Positions 45,202 through 53,314 of a stretch of DNA of 64,000 nucleotides are shown here, piece after piece. The notes below the pieces were generated by a model, which was given only the letters and a program-made list of their open reading frames with translations, had not been told where the DNA came from and made no database searches. The position numbers were made by a program, and so were the translations under genes. Each line of letters opens with the position of its first letter. Position 1 is the stretch's first letter. Source of the DNA: Methylomicrobium sp. wino1 (GTDB lineage Bacteria; Pseudomonadota; Gammaproteobacteria; Methylococcales; Methylomonadaceae); NCBI RefSeq assembly GCF_003932755.1, contig NZ_CP024202.1:2542001-2606000 (forward strand), given 5' to 3'.

Positions 45202-45469
45202 AATATTTGCTGGCCTTAGTGATGCAATTGATCACGCAAAAGGTAAATCAACAAAGGTTGTTGAGCATAAACCGGAGCCTATTGACGTCAAAGCCATCCG
45301 AGAAACTACAGGCATGACACAGCAAAAATTTTGCGCTGCGTTCGGTATTTCTCTTGGCACATTGCGTCACTGGGAGCAAGGGTTGCGTGTGCCTAGAGGT
45401 CCTGCGCGAGTATTGCTTAAGGTAGTTAAGCATAACCCCAAAGCAATTATTGACGCGATGCACGAATAA
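45182..45469 (+). CDS. NadS/HigA-like helix-turn-helix antitoxin
   Basis: A 95-residue XRE-type antitoxin. The helix-turn-helix is VKAIRETTGMTQQKFCAAFG, then ISLGTLRHWEQGLRVPRGPA, followed by a conserved helix RVLLKVVKHNPKAIIDAM. This is the NadS pattern found with RelE-type toxins. The start at 45182 overlaps the toxin gene. The attC-like site begins three bases after the stop, typical cassette spacing. Confidence 0.88.
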   Translation: MGKAFTEIFAGLSDAIDHAKGKSTKVVEHKPEPIDVKAIRETTGMTQQKFCAAFGISLGTLRHWEQGLRVPRGPARVLLKVVKHNPKAIIDAMHE

Positions 45470-45471
45470 AA

Positions 45472-45545
45472 ACATAACAAGGCGCTGCTATCGGGCAAAT
45501 TTTCCGCTGCTCGCTCCACATTTGCCGCAAAGTTCGGCGTTAGCC
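45472..45545 (+). other. attC-like recombination site after the RelE/NadS pair
   Basis: In 74 bases: R'' ACATAAC (45472-45478), arm GGCAAAT (45494-45500), loop, arm ATTTGCC (45520-45526), and R' GTTAGCC (45539-45545). R'' is complementary to GTTATGT at 44779. The next gene starts 15 bases beyond R', as in cassette arrays. Confidence 0.62.
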
Positions 45546-45559
45546 GTCAAGGAGCGAGC

Positions 45560-45708
45560 ATGTCCGAATACAAGCTGACAGAAGAGATACTCAAGCGATC
45601 CCAATCCAATGTCTGGGACATGGCAAAACTCGAATGGAAGCTGAACGAGATTTACGAAGCAGAGGAACCCGAAACATGCCTTTGTGGCCACTTTCCAATT
45701 GGAGAATA
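45560..45708 (+). pseudogene. 5' part of a small cassette-type hypothetical gene
   Basis: MSEYKLTEEILKRSQSNVWD, MAKLEWKLNEIYEAEEPETC and LCGHFPIGEY form the start of a protein I recall as a small cysteine-containing hypothetical of integron-type cassettes; relatives continue after CGHFPI with further cysteines. Here the sequence changes after about 50 residues and runs on to a chance stop at 45757. A strong ribosome site, AAGGAGCGAGC, precedes the ATG. It was probably truncated when the Uma2 gene segment arrived. Confidence 0.5.
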
Positions 45709-45783
45709 TACTATGATGTTTGACCGGTGGAATTTTCTTTTCACTTTAATGACTTAGGTCGATATGCTTGGGACTGGCATGGT

Positions 45784-46374
45784 ATGTTAATACCGAATCA
45801 TACAGGTTTAATTACCGAAGACGACTATTTGCAAAGCGAGCTAACCAGCGATGTAAAACACGAGCTGATTGATGGTTGTGTCTATGCAATGGCCGGCGCC
45901 AGCGCAAACCATGAGCGAATTGCTGGGAATGTTTATAGAAAGTTCGGCAATCATTTGGAGGGCTCGTCTTGCGAACCTTTCGGGTCGGATATGAAGGTCA
46001 AAGCGGGTTCGAATTTTTTTTATCCCGATGTCAGTGTCGATTGCCATTTCGATGAATCCCAGCCTTATTATGTGCAGTCGCCGATCATCATTGTCGAGGT
46101 GTTGTCCAAGGCAACACGCAAGATGGATGAAACGGTTAAATTGCTTTCTTACATCAATATTCCGAGCTTGCAAGAGTATGTGTTGATCGAGCAGGATTTT
46201 GTCGATATCCAGGTCATTCGCCGGAATGAGTCATGGTTGCCGAGGCATTATTTTTTGGGGGATGAAATTACTTTTGAATCCATTGATCTCACTTTGCCGG
46301 TCGAGGCGATTTACGCACGGGTGCATAACGAAGAGATGCTTGAGTTTTTAAGCAAGCAAGCGGCAAGTGATTGA
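45784..46374 (+). CDS. Uma2-family (DUF820) putative endonuclease
   Basis: A 196-residue PD-(D/E)XK-like protein of the Uma2 family. Landmarks are LITEDDYLQSELTSDVKHEL, YAMAGASANHERIAGNVY, the catalytic-type aspartate in NFFYPDVSVDC, and SPIIIVEVLSKATRKMDET with the E and K spaced as in the fold. I start it at the ATG at 45784. Members are abundant in cyanobacteria and some methanotrophs, often near mobile DNA, with no proven function. Two broken relatives lie at 36802 and 43606. Confidence 0.82.
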   Translation: MLIPNHTGLITEDDYLQSELTSDVKHELIDGCVYAMAGASANHERIAGNVYRKFGNHLEGSSCEPFGSDMKVKAGSNFFYPDVSVDCHFDESQPYYVQSPIIIVEVLSKATRKMDETVKLLSYINIPSLQEYVLIEQDFVDIQVIRRNESWLPRHYFLGDEITFESIDLTLPVEAIYARVHNEEMLEFLSKQAASD

Positions 46375-46408
46375 GTGTAAACGTATTTCAAACCTCCTTA
46401 CCCATACC

Positions 46409-47947
46409 ATGAAAAAGCTGCCAATCGGTATTCAAACGTTCTCGAAACTGATCGAGGGCAATTATTATTATGTCGATAAAACGGCCCTGATTGCTGAGCT
46501 GATTGATTCGGGCAAATATTATTTTTTGGCGCGCCCGCGAAGATTCGGCAAGTCGTTATTAGTTAGCACGCTGAAATCGCTCTTTGCCGGTGAGAAAGCG
46601 CTATTTGACGGTTTATTTTTGCAGAATCATTGGGATTGGTCGGTGAAATATCCGGTGATCCATATCAGTTTCGGCGGAGGTGTCGTGAATTCCGCTGCTA
46701 TGTTGGATGAACGTTTTCGGGCTATTTTAGACGAGACGGCTGAGTTCTATCGGGTTGATTTACATCATGATGATTTGGCGAATCGTTTTGCCGAGCTGAT
46801 CAAAAAGCTGGCGGATCAATTTCAACAGCGGGTCGTTGTGTTGGTCGATGAATACGACAAGCCGATTTTGGACAATATTGAGCATTCGGCGCGGGCTGTT
46901 GCGATTAGGGAAGGCTTGCGCAACATTTATTCGGTAATTAAAGACAGGGATGCTTTTATCAAGTTCGCGTTGCTCACCGGAGTTAGTAGATTCAGCAAAG
47001 TCAGTTTGTTTAGTGGCTTGAACAATTTACGGGATATTTCGTTGGATGGCCGCTATGCCACATTATGCGGTTATACCTTGGCGGAAATTCAATCGGTGTT
47101 TAGCGAACGTTTGTCCGGCGTGGATTTCAGTCAGTTGGCCGAGTGGTATAACGGTTATAACTTTTTGGGTGAGAGGGTCTATAACCCGTTTGATGTGTTG
47201 CTGTATCTGGAACAGCGTTTGTTCAAGAAGTATTGGTTCGAGAGCGGTAGCCCGGATTTTTTGATTCGTTTGGTTAGAGAGCGGCAATATGCCATTCCCG
47301 ATTTAGAGAATGTGGTTGTCGATGAGGCGATGCTCAGCCGTTTTGATATCGATGACATTACGCTTGAAAACCTGTTGTTTCAGACCGGCTATTTGACGAT
47401 TGAACGGGTGGAGGATTTGGGCGGGGAGCGTTTTTATCATCTGACCTACCCAAACCGCGAGGTCAAGGCAGGTCTGAATAGTCATTTATTGCGGGAGTTG
47501 GTGCAATCCGGGCAGGCGACGCGTCAGCAGATGCGCATTTATAAGGCTTTGGAACAGGCCGATCCGGAACAATTGCAACAGGCTTTGACTGCTTTGTTTG
47601 CCGCGATTCCTCATGATTGGTATCGACAAAATCAATTGGCTCGATATGAGGGTTATTATGCGTCTATCGTTTATTGTTGTCTGGCGGCCTTGGGGTTGAA
47701 TGTGATCGCGGAAGATATGACCAACCACGGTAGGGTCGATTTGACCGTCAAGTTGGCTGAAAAGATTTTTATTATTGAATTTAAAGTACTGGAGGGAAAG
47801 CGCGAGTCGGGGCGAGCATTGGCGCAGATCAAGGCAAGAAAATATTGGCAAAAATACGCTACCGGTGAGTTTCAGGTGATGTTAATCGGTATCGAGTTTG
47901 ATAAATCTGAGCGAAATATTGTTCATTTTGAGTGGGAAGCGGTTTAA
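46409..47947 (+). CDS. AAA-ATPase-like / PD-(D/E)XK nuclease protein (DUF1703)
   Basis: A 512-residue protein of the AAA-ATPase_like plus DUF1703 family. The N-terminus is LPIGIQTFSKLIEGNYYYVDKT, Walker A is ARPRRFGKSLLVSTLKSLF and Walker B VVVLVDEYDKPILDN. The C-terminal nuclease-like domain has GRVDLTVKLAEKIFIIEFKV, with the D and E-x-K residues of the fold, and ARKYWQKY. Start at the ATG at 46409. It is widespread and often in many copies, proposed to be a mobile or defence-related nuclease. It follows Uma2 by 34 bases and may be co-transcribed. Confidence 0.85.
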   Translation: MKKLPIGIQTFSKLIEGNYYYVDKTALIAELIDSGKYYFLARPRRFGKSLLVSTLKSLFAGEKALFDGLFLQNHWDWSVKYPVIHISFGGGVVNSAAMLDERFRAILDETAEFYRVDLHHDDLANRFAELIKKLADQFQQRVVVLVDEYDKPILDNIEHSARAVAIREGLRNIYSVIKDRDAFIKFALLTGVSRFSKVSLFSGLNNLRDISLDGRYATLCGYTLAEIQSVFSERLSGVDFSQLAEWYNGYNFLGERVYNPFDVLLYLEQRLFKKYWFESGSPDFLIRLVRERQYAIPDLENVVVDEAMLSRFDIDDITLENLLFQTGYLTIERVEDLGGERFYHLTYPNREVKAGLNSHLLRELVQSGQATRQQMRIYKALEQADPEQLQQALTALFAAIPHDWYRQNQLARYEGYYASIVYCCLAALGLNVIAEDMTNHGRVDLTVKLAEKIFIIEFKVLEGKRESGRALAQIKARKYWQKYATGEFQVMLIGIEFDKSERNIVHFEWEAV

Positions 47948-48010
47948 TTGATATTTGTTACTATTTCGGCCAAAGCTTAGGATTGATAGCGGTCGCTGTG
48001 CAGCCGTTGG

Positions 48011-48325
48011 TTATGTCCCGTATCTTATCAGTGGCCCGGAATTCCAAGGACGAATGTTTTTTAACTGGTCCTCAAGAGCATCTTCCGTAATTTCGGTATC
48101 ATAGCTTGCCTGAGCCCGCAGCCAATACCCGTTGGACAAGCCAAAGAAACGGCAGAGTCGTAGATCAGTATCTGCGGTTATCGAACGCTTTCCAGCAATA
48201 ATTTGACTGATTCGCTGCGCAGGGACTCCAATTTCTTTTGCTAGGCGGTTTTGAGAAATATCCATGGGCTCAAGAAACTCTTCTTTCAATAACTCGCCGG
48301 GTGTTACAGGGTCAATGTTGCGCAT
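48011..48325 (-). CDS. higA: HigA-family helix-turn-helix antitoxin (no toxin)
   Basis: A 104-residue HigA: NIDPVTPGELLKEEFLEPM, ISQNRLAKEIGVPAQRISQI, and GKRSITADTDLRLCRFFGLSN, which is the typical HigA sequence. HigB normally lies directly upstream, but here the upstream gene encodes another antitoxin-type protein. It is thus an orphan or a hybrid. GGAGGTAATTC precedes the start on this strand. Confidence 0.88.
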   Translation of the reverse strand: MRNIDPVTPGELLKEEFLEPMDISQNRLAKEIGVPAQRISQIIAGKRSITADTDLRLCRFFGLSNGYWLRAQASYDTEITEDALEDQLKNIRPWNSGPLIRYGT

Positions 48326-48335
48326 GAATTACCTC

Positions 48336-48608
48336 CTACCGATCTTCATGCAAACGACCTTCTACATATTTGTGGAGGATGCTGGCAACAAGCGTCTGGT
48401 AAGGGATGCCTTCCGCCAAGGCTTTCTTCTGGAGTCCACGAAGATCCTTCGATGAAAGCCTGATGTTGATACGGGCATCTTTCTTGAACATGGCTTCTGC
48501 GTATTGCTGATGCCGCGCTTTCTGTTCTTCAAAATCTGGAGTTCGCTGCAACTCGCCAGCATCGAATGCATCCAGAATTTCTTGCTCTTCTTTATCCAGT
48601 CTGTTCAT
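48336..48608 (-). CDS. CopG/BrnA-like ribbon-helix-helix antitoxin
   Basis: A 90-residue protein: LDKEEQEILDAFDAGELQRT, a linker, then RINIRLSSKDLRGLQKKALA and GIPYQTLVASILHKYVEGRL, the ribbon-helix-helix of the CopG antitoxin group that pairs with BrnT-like or RelE-like toxins. The ATG at 48608 follows GGGAGGTCC on this strand; an upstream in-frame ATG at 48674 would add 22 residues without homology. No toxin gene lies upstream, only repeat A. Confidence 0.82.
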   Translation of the reverse strand: MNRLDKEEQEILDAFDAGELQRTPDFEEQKARHQQYAEAMFKKDARINIRLSSKDLRGLQKKALAEGIPYQTLVASILHKYVEGRLHEDR

Positions 48609-48710
48609 TTCGGACCTCCCAAATAAGCTTTGGTTGCTTTCCTGCTCGGAATGATTGTTTTCAAAAAATCTCATCTTCCGATTCTACAAAGGGCACCAGA
48701 TAAGCATAAC

Positions 48711-48878
48711 CCTAGAAAGAGCAGTTGGCATGTGCTGTAGACCGTTCGTGCTGAGTAAAGTCGAAGCATGAAGGGTCTACAACACTTTCACCGACCTGGT
48801 GAAGCCTCAAACTCCCGTTCACCCTTCGACAGGCTCAGGGCGAACGGGAGTTTGAGACTCTCAACTGCTCTTTTTAGG
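48711..48878. repeat. repeat family A, copy 4 (no 24-bp unit)
   Basis: It starts CCTAGAAAGAGCAGTTGG and ends CAACTGCTCTTTTTAGG. The CTTCGGCTGC unit is absent, replaced by TTCGACAGGCTCAGGGCG. The other parts match the copies at 22119 and 29033. Confidence 0.9.
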
Positions 48879-49078
48879 ATAACCCTAGTCTGTCGAAAAT
48901 GATTTAGTCCGTTATTATTTTCGCCGCTTTTTGGCTTTCCTTATTTAAAAAATTCTTGGCGCTTTTTTCTTACCGTATACGGGATATTCGTCTTCTCCCA
49001 GCGTACTAAATCCACTTGGGGGCGCTATGTAATGCCTGGTCAATCACCGCTTCTTTTCGACTGCCACATAAAGCAGGC

Positions 49079-49084
49079 TATAAT
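49079..49084 (+). promoter_or_regulatory. possible -10 box for vapBC
   Basis: TATAAT lies about 86 bases before the vapB start. No good -35 box is seen at the usual distance, so this is only a candidate. The rest of 48879-49169 contains no clear gene. Confidence 0.25.
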
Positions 49085-49169
49085 ATTTGATTAGACCGAT
49101 GACCTGTTTGAGATATTGAAACTATTTTATGCAGAAAGAATAGACTGGACGCAATCAAAATATGAGCAC

Positions 49170-49406
49170 ATGACTATGCAGGCTTTAGAACTATCAACTG
49201 AAATTAACGAAAAGCATCAAATCCATTTACAATTGCCGGATTCAATTAGAGCAGGTAAAGCTAAGGTAATTGTATTGCTGGAGGATGTTACCGAGCCACA
49301 GCCAAAGAAAAAGCGGGTGTTTGGACAATTTCGCGGCAAAATAAAAATCAGCGAGGATTTCGAAAACGAATTGCCGGACGACTTCTGGTTGGGCAATGAC
49401 GTATGA
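49170..49406 (+). CDS. VapB-type antitoxin (DUF2281-like)
   Basis: A 78-residue antitoxin-like protein: EINEKHQIHLQLPDSIRAGK, VIVLLEDVTEP, a basic KKKRVFGQFRGKIKI segment and an acidic end SEDFENELPDDFW. The GKIxISxDFxxPLPxDxW-type ending is characteristic of antitoxins encoded before PIN-domain toxins. The ATG at 49170 or 49176 is preferred over an upstream frame with no homology. It overlaps vapC by four bases. Confidence 0.8.
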   Translation: MTMQALELSTEINEKHQIHLQLPDSIRAGKAKVIVLLEDVTEPQPKKKRVFGQFRGKIKISEDFENELPDDFWLGNDV

Positions 49407-49789
49407 ACCTGTTGCTAGATACTCATGTTTTTCTTTGGCTGAACGATACGCCGGAAAATCTGTCCCACGCGGCATTGAATGCCTGTCAGGACGAAAATAA
49501 TGCTCTGTTTCTTAGTCTGGTATCCGCCTGGGAAATCCAGATCAAACAACAACTCGGGAAGCTTGAGCTTAGCGAAAGTTTGCAAACCCTGATTAACACT
49601 CAAGAAAGTTACAATGGATTGCAATTACTCCCTATCGAATTGGAGCATATCAAGGCTCTTGGTCATTTACCATCCCCGCATCGAGACCCATTCGACCGCC
49701 TATTGATCGCTCAAAGCGTCAAAGAGCAAATGCATTTCGTCAGTGCTGATCGGGTGTTTGCCAACTATCCGGTAAACTTGATTTGGTGA
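49403..49789 (+). CDS. vapC: VapC-type PIN-domain toxin
   Basis: A 128-residue PIN-domain ribonuclease: NLLLDTHVFLWLNDTPENLS with the first catalytic Asp, SLVSAWEIQIKQQLGKL with the Glu, and SPHRDPFDRLLIAQSVKE with the later Asp residues. These match the DUF2281-linked VapC group. VapC toxins cleave tRNA or rRNA. Its ATG overlaps the antitoxin stop. Confidence 0.9.
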   Translation: MNLLLDTHVFLWLNDTPENLSHAALNACQDENNALFLSLVSAWEIQIKQQLGKLELSESLQTLINTQESYNGLQLLPIELEHIKALGHLPSPHRDPFDRLLIAQSVKEQMHFVSADRVFANYPVNLIW

Positions 49790-49941
49790 CTTTTTATTTT
49801 TAAAAGCACGCGTTTCGGGTTGCGCGAATATGATTATTTGAAATAAAGATAGCATTGAATCCAAAGGAGAAAGCGAGACAGGCCGCCTGAGGGCGGGCGC
49901 TATCCCAACCGGCTGAAGTTCCGGGGCTCTCGCGTAAATTG

Positions 49942-50625
49942 ATGAAAAAAATTGTTATATATGCAGTTGCATTGTCGGCGGTGAGTTTGGCTGCCTGTGT
50001 CAGTCGCGGTATTAGTGAAGATGTCGTCGACAAGGGGCCGCAAGTCGTGGTTGCTCCATTGGCGCCGGAAGAACGGATGACCATTGCCGTGTCTCGTTTT
50101 ACCAATGAATCGATTTACGGCAGCGGTTTGTTTACAGATGCTTCCGGCGATAGGATCGGCAAACAAGCCGCGGATATGTTGTCGCGTCATTTGATGGCGA
50201 CGCAGCGTTTCAACGTCGTGGAAAGACAAGACATCGGAAGGCTCAAGTCGGAGGCTGAGTTGATGGGCGCGACAGAACAGCAGTTCAAGCAAAATTTGCT
50301 CGGGGTCGATGCCTTGATCATGGGTTCGGTCGTGGAATTAGGTCGCGATACCACCGGCGGCGTTTGGTTGTTGGGTAAAGAAAAAACCCAGCGCGCTCGC
50401 GCTCGTGTCGTATTGCGTTTGGTCGATCCGAAAACCGGTCAAGTGTTTTACAGCCAAGAAGGCAGCGGCGATGCGACGATGTCGGCCACCAGTACTTTGG
50501 GTTTCGGCGGCACGGCCGGATTCGATTCGACTCTGGAAGGCAAGGCTATCGATGCCGCGATTGTCAATATGATCAATAATGTGGTTTCGACGCTGGATGC
50601 ACGGCGCCAAAGCCGGCCTCGTTAA
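49942..50625 (+). CDS. CsgG/HfaB-family outer-membrane lipoprotein
   Basis: A 227-residue lipoprotein: signal MKKIVIYAVALSAVSLAACV with the lipobox LAAC. The mature part has KGPQVVVAPLAPEERMTIAVS, FTNESIYGSGLF, MLSRHLMATQRFNVVERQDI and a GSV-containing strand set, the CsgG pattern. CsgG forms the curli secretion channel, but no curli subunit gene is present. Together with the next two lipoproteins it forms a conserved three-gene set of unknown function, proposed to act in outer-membrane assembly or transport. Confidence 0.88.
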   Translation: MKKIVIYAVALSAVSLAACVSRGISEDVVDKGPQVVVAPLAPEERMTIAVSRFTNESIYGSGLFTDASGDRIGKQAADMLSRHLMATQRFNVVERQDIGRLKSEAELMGATEQQFKQNLLGVDALIMGSVVELGRDTTGGVWLLGKEKTQRARARVVLRLVDPKTGQVFYSQEGSGDATMSATSTLGFGGTAGFDSTLEGKAIDAAIVNMINNVVSTLDARRQSRPR

Positions 50626-50627
50626 CC

Positions 50628-51026
50628 ATGTCTTTATTACGGCTTGTTGGTTGGTGCGTGATGTCGGTCTTTGTTTTGGCCGGCTGCGCTCCTCAGGGAT
50701 TGTATTATTGGGGGGCTTATGAAGACGGGCTTTATGATCGTTATGTCGAAAACAGCGGCGAACAAGTCGAAGCTTATTTACGGCAATCGATGACCGAGGC
50801 GGAGGCTAATCGCATGCCTGTGCCGCCGGGTTTATATGCGGATTATGGTTTTGTGTTGTATCAACGCGGAGACAAGGCGGGCGCAATCGACTATTTTCGT
50901 CGTGAACGCGAGCTTTATCCCGAATCTACGGCCTTGATGAACAAATTGATAGAACGAATCGAACAGCAAGATAAGTCGGGTGCGGCGGAGTTGCCAACCA
51001 AGGAATTAGCTGGAGAAGAGCGATGA
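50628..51026 (+). CDS. DUF4810 lipoprotein
   Basis: A 132-residue lipoprotein with signal LVGWCVMSVFVLAGCAPQ. LYYWGAYEDGLYDRYVENSG is the DUF4810 signature, and a TPR-like helix pair follows (PPGLYADYGFVLYQRGDKAGAIDYF). It is two bases after the CsgG-like gene and overlaps the next one by four bases, so the three form one operon. Function unknown; presumably a periplasm-facing partner of the CsgG-like protein. Confidence 0.88.
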   Translation: MSLLRLVGWCVMSVFVLAGCAPQGLYYWGAYEDGLYDRYVENSGEQVEAYLRQSMTEAEANRMPVPPGLYADYGFVLYQRGDKAGAIDYFRRERELYPESTALMNKLIERIEQQDKSGAAELPTKELAGEER

Positions 51027-51652
51027 AATGGGGTGCGATTATTTTAGGGGCTTTGCTTATGGCTGGTTGCGCGCCGCGTCAACGGCTCGATCTCGATACG
51101 TTTTATGCGCATCAGCCGAGGTCGATTTTAGTCGTGCCGGTCGTTAACGAGTCTCCCGAGGTTACTGCGCAATCGGTTTTTATCAGCACCATAAGCCGGC
51201 CTTTAGCTGAGCGGGGCTATTATGTTTTTCCGGTTTATCTAACGGATATGATACTGCGTGATTTCGGTCTCGTGGAAGCCGGGCATATTCATCAAATGCC
51301 GGTGGACCGGTTTTTTGAGTTGTTCGGTGCCGATGCGGTCTTGTTTGTGACGATCAAAGATTGGAGTACTAAATATTTGGTGGTGGCCTCGTCGGTCGTG
51401 GTCTCGATGGAATACGTTCTGAAAGATACCAAAACGGGCTTGGTTTTGTGGGAAAACCAGCAGACTTACACGCACGATTCCGGCGGCGGTGGTCATCCGA
51501 TTGCGATGGCGGTGGCGGCCGCGATCAATGCATTGGTTACCGATTATCTACCGTTGGCGAGGCAAGCCAATTTCATGGCATTTGCGCCTCCAAAGGGATT
51601 GCCGGCGGGGCCTTATCATCCCGAGTACAAAAAGGATCATGAGCGGTTTTAG
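51023..51652 (+). CDS. DUF799 (GNA1162-type) lipoprotein
   Basis: A 209-residue lipoprotein with signal ending LMAGCAPR. Family landmarks are HQPRSILVVPVVNESPEVTA, YYVFPVYLTDMILRDFG, and FFELFGADAVLFVTIKDW. DUF799 proteins resemble a TolB N-terminal-type fold and include meningococcal GNA1162. It ends the CsgG/DUF4810/DUF799 operon. Repeats follow. Confidence 0.88.
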   Translation: MKWGAIILGALLMAGCAPRQRLDLDTFYAHQPRSILVVPVVNESPEVTAQSVFISTISRPLAERGYYVFPVYLTDMILRDFGLVEAGHIHQMPVDRFFELFGADAVLFVTIKDWSTKYLVVASSVVVSMEYVLKDTKTGLVLWENQQTYTHDSGGGGHPIAMAVAAAINALVTDYLPLARQANFMAFAPPKGLPAGPYHPEYKKDHERF

Positions 51653-52034
51653 TTGAAATGTTGGGTTTGATCCCGGGCGGGGCCGGATGCTCTGTGGGAG
51701 CGATCCCCTGATCGCGATTTCGAGGTTGAGAAGCTGGGTAATAACATTAAGGTATCGAGGTCACGAAGGCTATGACATTTTCCTCGTTCCCACTGCTCCA
51801 GCGTGGGAATGCATACCGATCTTGTTGCGGCAGCCAAGGTATGGGTTCCCACGGAGGACCGTCACTGCCATTAAGTTAAGCCGTTCGTGGTGAGCCTGTC
51901 GAACCATGGACGGCTTAACTTATCGATCCAGGCTTTTCCATTCACCCTTCGACAGGCTCAGGGCGAACGGAAAAATCCTTAACTTAATGGCAGTGACGGA
52001 GGACCGTGGGAACCAGAAAAACATCCTGCTTCAT
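51653..52034. repeat. repeat cluster with REP half and MITE copy 3
   Basis: A REP-like CTGTGGGAGCGATCCCCTGA with TCGCGATTTCGAG at about 51691-51725, a GTTCCCACGGAGGACCGT hairpin, and MITE copy 3 within it. No gene seen. Confidence 0.7.
51863..51995. mobile_element. MITE-like element, copy 3 (133 bp, 12-bp target duplication)
   Basis: Same 18-base terminal inverted repeats and nearly the same interior as copy 1. The flanks ACGGAGGACCGT (51851-51862 and 51996-52007) are direct 12-base duplications. The target is itself one arm of a GTTCCCACGGAGGACCGTGG palindrome. Confidence 0.9.
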
Positions 52035-53264
52035 CTAGGCTAATCGCCTTTTCCTCGGCACTTGTTTGCCCGATTCGGTCGTGACCATGTCGATGTATTC
52101 TCTTTTTTGTTCCGGCCCGTAGCTGACATGAATCGGCCGGTTTTCGCCGTAAAAATACAGCCGGTCGAACGGTGTGTTTTCGGCGATCCAGTCGGCGACT
52201 TCGCGCATGTTTTCGTCCTCGACGATAAAGTCGACTGCAGCGCCGAGACGAGGGCAGATCAAATTGTTTCGCGTGTTGCGTTCGTGTGCGGCATGTTGGT
52301 CTAGTTTCGGCGCGACGCGCTTTTTGATCAGTTTGCCCAGCTCATGCGAGCAAAAGTCGTAGGTCAGGCGAATCATGCCGAAATAGTCGATGACAGGATC
52401 GAGTATGTTGATGGCCAAGTCGTAAAGCGCGTTACAGCTGTCCGGCACTTTGGGCAGATTCGGTAGGCTGGTGTTTTGTTGCGTTTCGCCGGATTCGATC
52501 AAGTGCCGATAGGTCAAATAACCGCCGCAGTTGTCGTCGAGATTCGGAAGGCTTCGGCTGCGGATCAAGTCGAAGCCGTCGATTTCCCAGCGATGCTTGG
52601 CCAAGGTTTCGCGAAATTCGTCAGGCTTCGGGCCGTATCTGCTCAGGTCGAATAGATCGAGTGCTTGCAGTTGTTCGTCGAAGTGTAATTGCTGCGCGTA
52701 GTTCGGAAATTCTTCATTGATGAAGCGCGATTTCAAATACAAATTAGTCGGCTCGAATTCTTCGCCGTATTGATACAGATCGAAAGTTTGTTCGCGCAGA
52801 TTGATTTTGACGCGCTCGAGCAAACGCGGCAGAGGTTGCTCGGTAAAGTCGTCGTAGCGCATCAGACTCAGCTTTCCGGATTGACTATGAATCTTGATTA
52901 GATCCGTTTGGTCGATGTCGCCATACAATACCGTTGCGCAGCCGATGTAAATGCGCAGTAGCGCCGGTAGGCGGTCGACTAGGCTGGTATGCAGGTACAA
53001 AGCGTGTTCGTCATCGAAATAGCCTAAACCTTGTTCTGTGGATTGGCGGCATGTTGTTTCGATCGATTCGGCATTGCTGATTTGAAATAGAACCGAGCGA
53101 GCGTTGGCAACGGCATTTTTATAGTCGCCGAAAAAGGCTTTAATGTCCCGCTGTAAGCCGCTTTCCAAGTGTTTATAAGGTTTGTGCTTGGAAAAAGTCT
53201 GCAAGGCAAGGTAGGTCAGAGTTGAACTTCGAGGGATTGTTCGCCGGTTAAGCTGAAATGCCAA
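52035..53264 (-). CDS. DNA-phosphorothioation-associated protein fused to an M15-like domain
   Basis: A 409-residue protein in two parts. Residues about 10-260 match the C-terminal half of the DNA-phosphorothioation-associated putative methyltransferase family (TIGR04096): LQRDIKAFFGDYKNAVANAR, LPALLRIYIGCATVLYGDID, IKIHSQSGKLSLMRYDDF, and LYLKSRFINEEFPNY. The methyltransferase half with its GxGxGDD loop is absent. Residues about 285-400 resemble the M15/hedgehog peptidase fold (RLTYDFCSHELGKLI, RLGAAVDFIVEDENM, RPIHVSYGP). The Asp and last His of the zinc site are present, but the first His looks lost. It lies 50 bases after dndA on the same strand. Confidence 0.7.
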   Translation of the reverse strand: MAFQLNRRTIPRSSTLTYLALQTFSKHKPYKHLESGLQRDIKAFFGDYKNAVANARSVLFQISNAESIETTCRQSTEQGLGYFDDEHALYLHTSLVDRLPALLRIYIGCATVLYGDIDQTDLIKIHSQSGKLSLMRYDDFTEQPLPRLLERVKINLREQTFDLYQYGEEFEPTNLYLKSRFINEEFPNYAQQLHFDEQLQALDLFDLSRYGPKPDEFRETLAKHRWEIDGFDLIRSRSLPNLDDNCGGYLTYRHLIESGETQQNTSLPNLPKVPDSCNALYDLAINILDPVIDYFGMIRLTYDFCSHELGKLIKKRVAPKLDQHAAHERNTRNNLICPRLGAAVDFIVEDENMREVADWIAENTPFDRLYFYGENRPIHVSYGPEQKREYIDMVTTESGKQVPRKRRLA

Positions 53265-53314
53265 TAAACATGGTTGAGGACTTTTTTGCCGATCATATAA
53301 CGGATTATTACCGC

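Noticed and set aside
48960..49080. Possible antisense gene relic (GFSTLGEDEYPVYGK-like reading)
   Set aside because: Too short and without a family match; probably chance or an unidentifiable remnant.
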